Assembly: GCA_000961595.1 (NCBI GenBank)
Contig: LADO01000066.1
Location: 1 to 64,000 of the forward strand
Origin: Peptococcaceae bacterium BRH_c4b
GTDB lineage: Bacteria > Bacillota > Desulfotomaculia > Desulfotomaculales > Desulfocucumaceae
Direction: 5' to 3'
DNA length: 64,000 nucleotides
The position numbers were made by a program, and so were the translations under genes. Positions 8,548-16,688 of this stretch are shown here, one piece after another. The notes under the pieces were generated by a model. The model searched no databases and was not told the DNA's origin. It saw only the letters and a program-made list of their open reading frames with translations. The number at the start of each line of letters is the position of its first letter. The first letter of the stretch is position 1.

Positions 8548-10182
8548 ATGCAATCAAAATCATTAACCAAACAAACTCTGGTTCAGGGCGCTCTGATACT
8601 GACCGTGGCCGCCATGGTGGTCAGGCTATTGGGCGCTGTCTACCGCATACCCCTGGGCAGGATGCTGGGTGATGAGGGCATGGGCATTTACATGTTTCCC
8701 AACCAGTTTTACTGGCTCTTCTTTACCATATCGTCCGCCGGCATACCGGTGGGGGTGGCCCGGCTGGTGGCTGCCAAGGTGTCTGTCGGGATGTACCGCG
8801 ACGCCTACCGCACCTTTAAAATATTCCTTTACACCATGATGGGGGCAGGGTTGCTATTTTCCCTGACCCTTTTTTTCGGCGCCGGGTGGTTTGTTAAAAT
8901 AGGCATAGTGCCAAACCCACACAGCCTATACGGGCTTCAGGTCATATCGCCGATAGTGTTTTTTGCCGCAGTCACGGCCGCCTATAGGGGATTATTCCAG
9001 GGATTGCAAAACATGTCGGCGGTGGCCGCCTCCCAGGTGGGCGAACAGATAATGTTAGTAATTGGAACGCTGCTGTTCAGCTACCTCTTGCTGCCCAGGG
9101 GACTGGCCATGGCCGCCGCCGGGGGCAATTTCGGGGCCGTACCCGGCGCCGTTGCGGCAACACTGATTATGGTATACATCTATTACCGGAACAGGCCGGA
9201 ACTGCAGCAATTAATCAACGAAGACCGCACAACCGGGCGGGAAGGCGCCTGGTCGCTGATGAAAAAGGTTTTCGTCATCTCGGTGCCCATATCCCTGGCC
9301 AGCATGTCCATGGCCGTAAATAACATTATTGATAGCGTGATAATTATTAACAGACTACAACTGGCGAGTTACAGTCTAGAGCGGGCTACCGCTCTATATG
9401 GTCAGCTTAGCGGTTTCGCCATGTCCTTTATTAACATCAGCATTGCCTTTTCCCTATCACTGGGGACAAGCATCGTACCCTCGGTGGCCGAGGCCTTTAC
9501 AATTAAGAATCACCGGGCTGTAGAAAACAGGATCTCCCAGGCCATCAGGCTTTCCATACTGACTTCACTGCCGGCTGCTGCGGGGCTATTTGTGCTGGCG
9601 CCACAGCTTACTTTACTGGTGTTTGCGAATAAAGATGCTGGCATCCCACTGGCCGCCATCGCCCCGGCCATAGTTTTCTGGGGCACGAACCTGGTGTTTA
9701 ATGGTGCCCTGCAGGGGCTGGGAAGAGCTGACATACCGGTAAAAAACCTGCTGGCGGGGTTGGCCTTTAAAATTAGCATCACCTATTTTCTTACCCCCAC
9801 CGCCCTGGGAATACGGGCTGCGGCCCTGGGCACGGTGGTCATGTACACTGTCGCTTCCTTATTAAACATACTGGCCATCAAGCGCCTGATCGGCTTTTCA
9901 TTTAATATTACCGACGGCCTGCTGCGGCCGGGCCTGGCCACAGCCATTATGGCCTGGGGAACCTGGGAAGTATACTCTCTGGCCTACTCGCTGACGGGTC
10001 ATAATTCCCCGGCCAGCCTTATTGCCATACTGGCAGGGATGATAATTTATGCGCTGGCCATCCTGCTCATTGGAGGCATCAGGGCGGACGACATCAACCG
10101 GCTGCCATTTATCCGACGTGCCTACCCCCTGCTGCAAGCATATGAAACTTGGAAAGAGAAAATTATCAATAAGCTGCGCTGA
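8548..10182 (+). CDS. Polysaccharide/lipid II flippase of the SpoVB-MurJ (MOP) type
   Basis: 544 residues, highly hydrophobic with about 14 predicted membrane helices. The N-terminus (QGALILTVAAMVVRLLGAVY) and early loop RIPLGRMLGDEGMGIY are typical of the YtgP/SpoVB/MurJ branch of the MOP exporter superfamily. Length fits. These proteins move lipid-linked cell-wall precursors across the membrane; the SpoVB group serves spore cortex synthesis. Without alignment I cannot assign SpoVB versus YtgP/MurJ. The ATG at 8548 follows a weak ribosome site (GGGTAAAG) and may depend on the upstream small gene. Transcription ends at the bidirectional hairpin at 10250. Confidence 0.88.
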   Translation: MQSKSLTKQTLVQGALILTVAAMVVRLLGAVYRIPLGRMLGDEGMGIYMFPNQFYWLFFTISSAGIPVGVARLVAAKVSVGMYRDAYRTFKIFLYTMMGAGLLFSLTLFFGAGWFVKIGIVPNPHSLYGLQVISPIVFFAAVTAAYRGLFQGLQNMSAVAASQVGEQIMLVIGTLLFSYLLLPRGLAMAAAGGNFGAVPGAVAATLIMVYIYYRNRPELQQLINEDRTTGREGAWSLMKKVFVISVPISLASMSMAVNNIIDSVIIINRLQLASYSLERATALYGQLSGFAMSFINISIAFSLSLGTSIVPSVAEAFTIKNHRAVENRISQAIRLSILTSLPAAAGLFVLAPQLTLLVFANKDAGIPLAAIAPAIVFWGTNLVFNGALQGLGRADIPVKNLLAGLAFKISITYFLTPTALGIRAAALGTVVMYTVASLLNILAIKRLIGFSFNITDGLLRPGLATAIMAWGTWEVYSLAYSLTGHNSPASLIAILAGMIIYALAILLIGGIRADDINRLPFIRRAYPLLQAYETWKEKIINKLR

Positions 10183-10249
10183 AAGGTCAATACGACAGGG
10201 GGACTAAATGGAGATTCAGGCTAACAAAACACAGAGAGTTCCCTGATTA

Positions 10250-10284
10250 ATAAAGCCGGTGCTGATGAACTGCACCGGCTTTAT
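10250..10284. terminator. Bidirectional terminator hairpin
   Basis: TAAAGCCGGTGC pairs perfectly with GCACCGGCTTTA around a 9-nt loop, between two convergent genes. Both strands have A-rich 5' and short T-rich 3' sides. Confidence 0.75.
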
Positions 10285-10313
10285 GCGACAACAGAGAACC
10301 GTCCCCTGTCGCA
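10285..10313. repeat. Repeat family B copy 1 (AGAACCGTCCC core hairpin)
   Basis: Arms GCGACA/TGTCGC flank the core AGAACCGTCCC. It directly abuts the stop codon of the ABC permease gene (10314). See copies at 27791, 36033 and 53205. Confidence 0.75.
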
Positions 10314-11144
10314 TTACACCCTGAATTTGGTGCCCCGTGCCCGGGAGGGGTTAAGCTTCCTGCCGCTCCAGAAGAGCAGCAGTGTTCCGACAGTCAGATA
10401 AAAGATAAGGTAAATGCTCCAATAAGGTAGCCAGATATCCCTTTCCATGCCAACAGAACTTTCGCCGAGTACCTGCAGCATTACCATGACCGGGTTTATA
10501 TCCATGAGCAGCAGCGCTATCAGCGGTGGGGGCGTGGGAAAGGGCCCTCTGGTGACCTCGATTATAAATCCGCTCAGCAAAACAGTACCCACTCCCAAAG
10601 CAAACACAAGGCCGTAGGTGGTTACCGTACTGACTCCGGTGCGCTTGAAATAAGTTGAGCAGGCCACACCCAGGGCAGCAAAGAGATAAATCGTTACCAT
10701 GTAGAAACCGAAGACACCCAGCACCTGGGAGGGGGCAATTCCGCCGTAAAGAAACACAATATTATAAAGGGGCAGAGTTGCCACCACCAGCAGCACTATA
10801 AAGGATATGGAGGAAAGCATCTTGCTGACAACAATCCCTCCGGTGGACAGTTTGGTGGTCAGCAGTACATTCAGGGTCTGCCTTTCCCTCTCCCCGCTTA
10901 TCGCCCCGGAAGTCAAGCCGGGGGTTACAAACCCGATCAACCCCAGTTGGGCCATGGAGAGCAGTATAAATATTCCCCGGCTGGAGTCCGGGCGGTAATA
11001 TCCCGGCATATGCCGCCAGAGCAGGTAGATGAACCCCAGCACCAGTGCCCCGATGACCAGCAAATAAAGGGCTATGAGTAACGGTGATTTTATGTTTCTG
11101 AATCTTTGGCGTAATTCTTTCAATAATACCGGATTAATGCTCAT
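10314..11144 (-). CDS. ABC-2 type transporter permease
   Basis: 276 residues with six predicted membrane helices and the cytoplasmic entry motif SINPVLLKELRQRFRNIKSP, typical of ABC-2 permeases that work with GldA/CcmA-like ATPases. The loop SGAISGERERQTLNVLLTTK is the conserved coupling segment (EReRgTLe-type) of this family. It overlaps the ATPase gene by 11 nt and is the last gene of the ECF-sigma operon. Substrate unknown. The stop codon is directly followed by repeat B1. Confidence 0.88.
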   Translation of the reverse strand: MSINPVLLKELRQRFRNIKSPLLIALYLLVIGALVLGFIYLLWRHMPGYYRPDSSRGIFILLSMAQLGLIGFVTPGLTSGAISGERERQTLNVLLTTKLSTGGIVVSKMLSSISFIVLLVVATLPLYNIVFLYGGIAPSQVLGVFGFYMVTIYLFAALGVACSTYFKRTGVSTVTTYGLVFALGVGTVLLSGFIIEVTRGPFPTPPPLIALLLMDINPVMVMLQVLGESSVGMERDIWLPYWSIYLIFYLTVGTLLLFWSGRKLNPSRARGTKFRV

Positions 11145-12069
11145 TTACATCCGCCTCCCCGGTTACCGCCATAAAGGCTTCCTCCAGATTTCGCTTTGTT
11201 TCGGAGAATTCTGTTACCGCCCAGCCGCCCTCTACTATCTCCCTTAGCAGTTCTCCCCGCTCACGGGGGTCGCCCCTGAAAATAAGGCGAAGCCCACTCT
11301 CATCCTGTTCGACATTGGAGACTCTGTTCCTTGATTTCACAAAATCAGCCAGTTCATTGATCCTTTCCAGCACTTCAATCCGGAGCAGTGAAGCCCCTTT
11401 ACCGGTGGCTGTTATTTCCTCCACCGGGCCGCTGGCAATAAGCCGGCCATTCTCCATGATACCCACCTGGTCGCAAACTTCCCCCAGCTCGGGCAATATG
11501 TGCGAACTGATTAAGACCGTTTTGTCCAGTTGTTTCAGGTGCTTAATAATTTCCTTCAGCTCGGCCCTGGCCCTGGGGTCCAGCCCGGAGGCCGGTTCAT
11601 CCAGAATCAGCACCTTGGGGTCGTGAATTAGACAGCGAGCCAGGGCGAGTCTCTGCTTCATACCCCTGGAAAGTAAATCCACGTAGCTGTCATATTTATC
11701 CGACAGGTTTACCAGCTCCAGCAGTTCACCTAGCAGCGGTTTCCTGGTCTTTTCAGGAATATAGTAGGCCGCTGCGAAAAAGTCAAGGTATTCATATGTT
11801 TTTAGACCGTCGTAAACCCCGAAGAAATCCGGCATGTACCCTATAACCCCGCGTACCGCCATGGGCTCCGCCACTACATCATGCCCGTCCACCAGGGCGG
11901 TCCCGCCGTCCGGCAGCAGCAGTGTGGACAGTATGGACATGGCCGTGGTCTTGCCGGCGCCGTTGGGTCCGATTAGCCCGTATATGCTGCCCTTGGGCAC
12001 AGCCATATTCAGAGCATCCAGGGCAGTGGTCTTGCCAAATTTTTTGACCAGTCCTGTAACCTGAATCAT
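11134..12069 (-). CDS. ABC transporter ATP-binding protein
   Basis: 311 residues. Walker A GPNGAGKTTAMS, signature LSRGMKQRL (residues about 137-145), Walker B VLILDEPASGLD, and switch His (LISSHIL). The C-terminal 80 residues form the extra domain seen in CcmA/GldA-like ATPases. Its ATG overlaps the stop of the upstream 780-residue gene by one base, implying translational coupling. It powers the permease encoded just downstream. Direction and substrate cannot be read from sequence. Confidence 0.93.
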   Translation of the reverse strand: MIQVTGLVKKFGKTTALDALNMAVPKGSIYGLIGPNGAGKTTAMSILSTLLLPDGGTALVDGHDVVAEPMAVRGVIGYMPDFFGVYDGLKTYEYLDFFAAAYYIPEKTRKPLLGELLELVNLSDKYDSYVDLLSRGMKQRLALARCLIHDPKVLILDEPASGLDPRARAELKEIIKHLKQLDKTVLISSHILPELGEVCDQVGIMENGRLIASGPVEEITATGKGASLLRIEVLERINELADFVKSRNRVSNVEQDESGLRLIFRGDPRERGELLREIVEGGWAVTEFSETKRNLEEAFMAVTGEADVNEH

Positions 12070-14411
12070 TATTCCACCACCCCTTCCATTTCAATTCCCC
12101 GGAAGGCGCCTGACTTGAAAGCAACTTCATCACGGTAGCGACCCGATACTCGTATTTGCAAAGAGCCAGACGGCGACAGGTATTTAGACAGTTCCGGAGC
12201 CGTTATTTCCTTTTGACCACGCTTTAGTTCCACCCAACTTTTACTGGTCCAGTCATATAGCTCGATGGTATTTACGCCGCCGCCTCGGGATGCCGGGAAG
12301 ATAATGCGGGTAACGGCGTATTTCCTGCCTTTCATCACATCCGCCAGTTCATATGTTAATACTGCCTTGCCGTCATGTATTATTACTCCGTCCGGCCTAT
12401 TCTCCAGACCGCCCTCCTCCTGGCTCACCCTGGGGGAAAGCAATCCGGCGGGCAGGGTAAATTCCCCGGCGGGATAATCAATACTAATATTCTGTCTCAA
12501 CAGCAACAGGCCATAATTCTTGCCTGCACCCCCGGCCTCGGTGACTTTGAACAGCTCCGGAGAACTGTCAGCCCAGCCCATGAATAAAATGCCGTCCATC
12601 CTGGGGTTATCCTGGTTGATTATCTGACTGAGCAGTCTTCTTTCCCTGATATTGTTGTCCTGCCCGGGATATTCCTGGCCGCCCATGACGGCCTCCGGCT
12701 CGCTCATCAACTGCCACTTGTCCAGTTCCTCGTTAATGCGTCTGGTCTGCCCGGCGGCTATATTGCCCAGCTCTATCAAATGCCCTCCGGCCAGCAGCTT
12801 GCAGTCCCTCAGGTCCATGCCGGCACGGTTGGTAACATTACCCAGAATGCTGCCTTTCCTGAAGTATACAGACCCATCCAGGTGCCCGGCCTTACGCCAG
12901 AGGCCATAGGCGGCAACCTGACGCATGGAGCCGTATTCCACTCCATTAAACCTCACGTCGGAGCCCCGGTCAGTGTTGACAACCTCCGTGCCTTTTTGCC
13001 CGCTGCTATCGCCAAAGTAATTTACCGGCTCCACCACCATATCGGTAGCCCCCTGCAGTATCAGGTTACCACCCCGGGGCATTACAATGGTAGCTGCGGA
13101 CCTCACTTCCGCCAGATCCCGGCCCAATATATCCACCGCGGTCAGGGTCTGGGCCATATAGCCCTGCAGCCGGTTAACCGGCGAAAAGAGGTAAAACCCC
13201 CCTGCGGTGGTCAGGGCCAGCGCGGGTACCAAAAGCCAGTTCAAATCCCGCCGGTCAAAGCGCTTTAACAACAGGTATAAGCCCGGACCTGCAACTGCCA
13301 GGTAAAGCACCCAAATTGCCATCATCAGGGGCACCGGCGGCAACTTAAGCTGGGGCAGATAGGAGCTGGCATCGGTCAGCACATTTCTCATCATAGATCT
13401 TTCTTTAATCTCGCGCTGGGAAAAAACCCCGGTATCTACCGGTTCGTCCATAGCCAGCCACAGCTTTTCGTTGTTGCCGGTTAGCTCTTCAATATTAACA
13501 GCACAATATACCACCTTGCCCCGATCAAGATCCCTCCTGGCCAGAACGGGCGTCCCGGCATCGGAGACCACCACTTGTCCGGTAACTAACTTCCCTGATG
13601 CAGCATTAAGGGATTTCGCACCGGAACGCAAACCTCCCAGGCCACCGCTCACCCTGGTACTCCCCTGCACCGCCACCGGGCTTAGAGCACTAAACTTGCC
13701 GCCGCTCTCCGCCCCGGCACCCCCGGAAAGAAGGAGAGTTCCTCCCAGCCCGGTCCACTCCCTGATGGCCTGAACCTGCTTATCCGTGAGTGACGCCACG
13801 GTTTCCCGGTCCACCACCAGCAGGTCCGCCAGTTGCAGCAGCAGAGCATTGTCCGGCAGCTCATGGGGATCTATATATTTGGTATTAAAGTTACCCAGTC
13901 TTTTATCCAACCAGGAAAAAAGATCGCTGCGGTACGCCTTTTCGCTGAGCACAAGACCGATCATGCCTCCGCTGACATTGGTTCCCTGGATGGGCACCCG
14001 GGCCAGAGCCACCCCGCCTGAGTCCAGCGTCACCTCCATTTGCCCGCCCAGTAAATCACCAGGTACAAGTATCGCCGTCACAGATTTGCCGGTGGAAACA
14101 TTTATTTCCCGGGAGTATATTACTCTATTATCGTCAAGCGACCGACCGGGTATCCTTTCCCTGTCCACCACCAGCCTGGCGTCAAAGGGCTGGCCACTAT
14201 TAGTTATTTCTATTTTCAACTGAACCGTCTGATCCGTTTTATACAGTCCGGCCAGCCCCGGCCAGACCTTTACAGCAGCCCCTGACGCCCAGGCCGGCTG
14301 CGCCGGCAGGGCCGCAGCCACCGCCAGGACCAGCAGCAAAGAAGCAATAAGTATATATTGCCATACGTTATTAATCGTCTTTTCCCACACCCTCAATATG
14401 TTCATAGTCAA
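12069..14411 (-). CDS. Large membrane protein with GATase-like (GldG/DUF4350-type) domain
   Basis: 780 residues. Order: signal anchor (YILIASLLLVLAVAAALP, about 18-42); Ig-like domain (about 45-145); an alpha/beta domain resembling the glutamine-amidotransferase-like fold of GldG/DUF4350 proteins (MIGLVLSEKAYRSDLFSW, LLVVDRETV, WTGLGGTLLLSGGAG; about 150-330); two membrane helices (VPLMMAIWVLYLAVAGPGLY and LLVPALALTTAGGFYLF); a long extracytoplasmic beta-rich region to the end. The context with an ABC ATPase and ABC-2 permease resembles GldA-GldF-GldG-like sets. Overlaps both neighbours (4 nt upstream, 1 nt downstream). Role inferred: extracytoplasmic subunit of the transporter. The family is not one I can name exactly. 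Confidence 0.65.
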   Translation of the reverse strand: MTMNILRVWEKTINNVWQYILIASLLLVLAVAAALPAQPAWASGAAVKVWPGLAGLYKTDQTVQLKIEITNSGQPFDARLVVDRERIPGRSLDDNRVIYSREINVSTGKSVTAILVPGDLLGGQMEVTLDSGGVALARVPIQGTNVSGGMIGLVLSEKAYRSDLFSWLDKRLGNFNTKYIDPHELPDNALLLQLADLLVVDRETVASLTDKQVQAIREWTGLGGTLLLSGGAGAESGGKFSALSPVAVQGSTRVSGGLGGLRSGAKSLNAASGKLVTGQVVVSDAGTPVLARRDLDRGKVVYCAVNIEELTGNNEKLWLAMDEPVDTGVFSQREIKERSMMRNVLTDASSYLPQLKLPPVPLMMAIWVLYLAVAGPGLYLLLKRFDRRDLNWLLVPALALTTAGGFYLFSPVNRLQGYMAQTLTAVDILGRDLAEVRSAATIVMPRGGNLILQGATDMVVEPVNYFGDSSGQKGTEVVNTDRGSDVRFNGVEYGSMRQVAAYGLWRKAGHLDGSVYFRKGSILGNVTNRAGMDLRDCKLLAGGHLIELGNIAAGQTRRINEELDKWQLMSEPEAVMGGQEYPGQDNNIRERRLLSQIINQDNPRMDGILFMGWADSSPELFKVTEAGGAGKNYGLLLLRQNISIDYPAGEFTLPAGLLSPRVSQEEGGLENRPDGVIIHDGKAVLTYELADVMKGRKYAVTRIIFPASRGGGVNTIELYDWTSKSWVELKRGQKEITAPELSKYLSPSGSLQIRVSGRYRDEVAFKSGAFRGIEMEGVVE

Positions 14412-15844
14412 TTTACCCCCTTAACCAGCCGTTCATCCACAAAAACCTGACTCATGGCCACGATGTCCCCGTCCAGCCGGCAGGTTACCACCCATTTGGC
14501 GTCCGGACCGAAACCGATATGCTCAAAGGTGCTGGCATGATCCAGGTAAAGTGTTCTGGGCTCCCGCACGCCGTTAAATTCCAGGCGCCTCATCCACTCC
14601 AATTCCGACACTCCGGGAGAACTCTCCGCAGTGGCCAGGAGGTGCCCTCCTTTCACCAGACCTTCCCCGTCACCGCTTCTGGCGACACTTTTCACCGCAG
14701 ATCCCTTTTTACCCAGATAAACTGTCCTGGCGGTACCGGTAAGCTGCTGCACGGTAAATTGCGGGGAGCCGTCGGGCAGGTAGCTTAGCACTCTCTCCCT
14801 TAACTGGAGATCCACATAGGCAAGATAGCCGTTAACCCCCCAGGAGGGGAGGCTTCCCTCGCCCAGCAGAGTTTCCTTACCGGATTTCCTGTCTACCAGC
14901 CAGAGTCTCGACATTGTTTTATACCCCGGCTGTGCCGCCGTGCCCTTGACCGGCGCGGTATTATAATCCCTCTGCACCACCAGTGCCGCAGCGTCGGGTG
15001 ACCAGGCCGGATGTCTGCCGGCGCCAAGGCTGTATTCCTTGCCCTTTTCCAGCACAAATATTTCATTGCCGCCGTCCTGATTATTTATCGTATAGGCCAG
15101 GGCGGAACCATCCGGTGACCAGGACAGGCCGTTAAAAACCTGGCCCGTTTTTCCGTTGGCGATTATTTCAGCCCTGGTTAAAGAGCTTTGGAGTATTTCG
15201 CCCAACTTCCTATCCGCATATTCCCCAGGTAGCTTTAATTGAATTATTTCTTGCTTGCCACCGGGTTTTTGCCGTACCAGCGCAATTTTGTTCCCCCTTG
15301 GGGACCAGGCCGGGTACAGGTATTGCTCACCGGCCGGCGGGTTGACCAGGCCGAATTGCCCTCCGGTTAGATCCAGCAAAAGCAGCGCTCCGCTCCTGCT
15401 TAAAACAGCAACCGTACCCCCGGGATTGAAGGCCGGTACCAGGGGCCCGGCATCAGCCCTGAAGCTGCTCAAAAACCTGCTTTCACCAGCTTCCAGTACT
15501 TTGCTCCCGGTGTTGTTCCAGATGGCCCCAACAATAAACAGTAAAATCAGCACCCCGCCTACAACACCGGGCAGCAGCCACCTTCCGCCACGGCGGGATT
15601 TGGGTAAAACGAAGGGTACCGGTGCTTCCGCCCCGATGTCCCCGCCCATCTTCCTCCGCCGGGCAAGTTCCCTGCGCAATTCCTCCCGCAGAGTATTGCT
15701 CACGGGCACGGAATCCCTTACCCTGCGCATGTGCTGCAGCAATTCGGGCAGGGAGCTTGCCCCTCCGCTTTGCTCCTTTTTCGATTGGCGCCAGCCGTCC
15801 ATATCAGTCACGTTGTCGTTATTATCGGTCACCGCTATTCTCAC
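14408..15844 (-). CDS. Membrane-anchored TolB/PD40-type beta-propeller protein, candidate anti-sigma factor
   Basis: 478 residues. N-terminal ~90 residues are cytoplasmic and helical (LREELRRELARRRKMGG). One membrane helix follows (GVVGGVLILLFIVGAIW, about 94-112), then an extracellular beta-propeller with PD40 blades (YLYPAWSPRGNKIALV, GLSWSPDGSALAYTIN, HPAWSPDAAALVVQRD, HIGFGPDAKWVVT). It overlaps the ECF sigma gene by 23 nt. The topology (small cytoplasmic head, single helix, sensor outside) and the position directly after an ECF sigma gene are those of an anti-sigma factor, but no HCC zinc motif is visible. Start is GTG 15844, with an in-frame ATG at about 15800 as the alternative. Confidence 0.65.
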   Translation of the reverse strand: MRIAVTDNNDNVTDMDGWRQSKKEQSGGASSLPELLQHMRRVRDSVPVSNTLREELRRELARRRKMGGDIGAEAPVPFVLPKSRRGGRWLLPGVVGGVLILLFIVGAIWNNTGSKVLEAGESRFLSSFRADAGPLVPAFNPGGTVAVLSRSGALLLLDLTGGQFGLVNPPAGEQYLYPAWSPRGNKIALVRQKPGGKQEIIQLKLPGEYADRKLGEILQSSLTRAEIIANGKTGQVFNGLSWSPDGSALAYTINNQDGGNEIFVLEKGKEYSLGAGRHPAWSPDAAALVVQRDYNTAPVKGTAAQPGYKTMSRLWLVDRKSGKETLLGEGSLPSWGVNGYLAYVDLQLRERVLSYLPDGSPQFTVQQLTGTARTVYLGKKGSAVKSVARSGDGEGLVKGGHLLATAESSPGVSELEWMRRLEFNGVREPRTLYLDHASTFEHIGFGPDAKWVVTCRLDGDIVAMSQVFVDERLVKGVN

Positions 15845-16364
15845 CCCCGTCCCCGGTTATAAAAATTCTTAGCATTTTCAGTGCCCGGTAATGGACCATC
15901 CTTACCGCAGCCTCTGTTTTTCCCAGCACTTGGGCTATTTGCTTAAACCTCAGATCCCCCATATAACGCAGGGAAAGCACATCCCTTTGCTCCAGGGGCA
16001 GTCGAGCCAGATATTCTTTCAACTGTACCAGTTCCTCCCGGTGCAGGTACTCATCCTCCGGCTGCCCGTACTTTCCCGGGATCATATCTGCTTCACTGTA
16101 ATCCATCACTTTACGGCGGGAGCGCATAAAATCCACGTAGGTGTTATGGCAGATGCGGAAAAGCCAGACCGCAACGGGGGCCTCGCCACGGAAACGGTGA
16201 TAATTCTCCATGGCCTTGATAAATACAGCCGCCGTCAAATCATCAGCTTCCCAGGCATCCGGCATCCGGTAGCGCAGGTAGCGGTTAACGGCGTCAAAAT
16301 GCCTGTCGTATAATTCCTCGAAGGTTAATTGAACTTGCTCTTTGTTCTGCTGTGCAGCGGGCAT
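15822..16364 (-). CDS. ECF-family RNA polymerase sigma factor
   Basis: About 180 residues. Region 2: FEELYDRHFDAVNRYLRYR, DAWEADDLTAAVFIKAMEN, WLFRICHNTYVDFMRSRRK. Region 4: LARLPLEQRDVLSLRYMGDL and the helix-turn-helix FKQIAQVLGKTEAAVRMVHY. This is the standard two-domain ECF layout. ATG 16364 is preferred because AAAGGGG lies 6 nt upstream; TTG 16370 is the alternative. First gene of a five-gene overlapping operon, so it very likely directs transcription of its own operon. Signal unknown; envelope stress or surface sensing is an inference from the membrane partners. Confidence 0.93.
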   Translation of the reverse strand: MPAAQQNKEQVQLTFEELYDRHFDAVNRYLRYRMPDAWEADDLTAAVFIKAMENYHRFRGEAPVAVWLFRICHNTYVDFMRSRRKVMDYSEADMIPGKYGQPEDEYLHREELVQLKEYLARLPLEQRDVLSLRYMGDLRFKQIAQVLGKTEAAVRMVHYRALKMLRIFITGDGGENSGDR

Positions 16365-16688
16365 AGGCAACCCCTTTCTCCCTGGTCCCTCATTGGCGCC
16401 ATTGAGGAAATATAAATTGGGGACATTCCTTCTCGAATTTGTTAAGAAGTAAGGAATTTATCCAACTTAAGAAGGTGTGTACCCATACCTTAGAGTGGAA
16501 ATATCAGTCTGTCATTATAGACGCTCGCCAGCATAAAAATGTAACCATTTTTTATATTCTCTAACATTTTTTTATTTCCCTGGTAAAACCAACAAAAAAC
16601 AGCGCCCTGATATCCCAGCCGGGAAACAGAACACTGTTATCAATTTGATCATACCTTACTTTCCCTTCCGGCACCTGCAGCGCTCGGA
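16365..16688. promoter_or_regulatory. Intergenic region: repeat A1 and possible sigma-operon promoter
   Basis: 324 bp between the sigma gene and glgP. It holds repeat A1 (16415-16484). Upstream of it is a minus-strand TATAAT (16519-16514) with GGTTACAT 19 nt before it. The overlapping string GGTTAC-N17-CGTC resembles an ECF-type promoter, which would fit autoregulation. No gene or terminator with a clear T tract is seen in the remainder. Confidence 0.35.
16415..16484. repeat. Repeat family A copy 1 (~66 bp, GGGGACATTCC...GGTGTGTCCCC)
   Basis: About 66 bp, ends GGGGACATTCCTT and AAGGTGTGTACCC (one base off the consensus end). The interior aligns almost end to end with the inverted copy at 39957, so it is a defined element, not just a shared motif. 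Confidence 0.8.

Noticed and set aside
8013-8570. Long minus-strand ORF opposite the small gene and flippase start
   Set aside because: No ribosome site, odd composition, and fully overlapped by better supported plus-strand genes.
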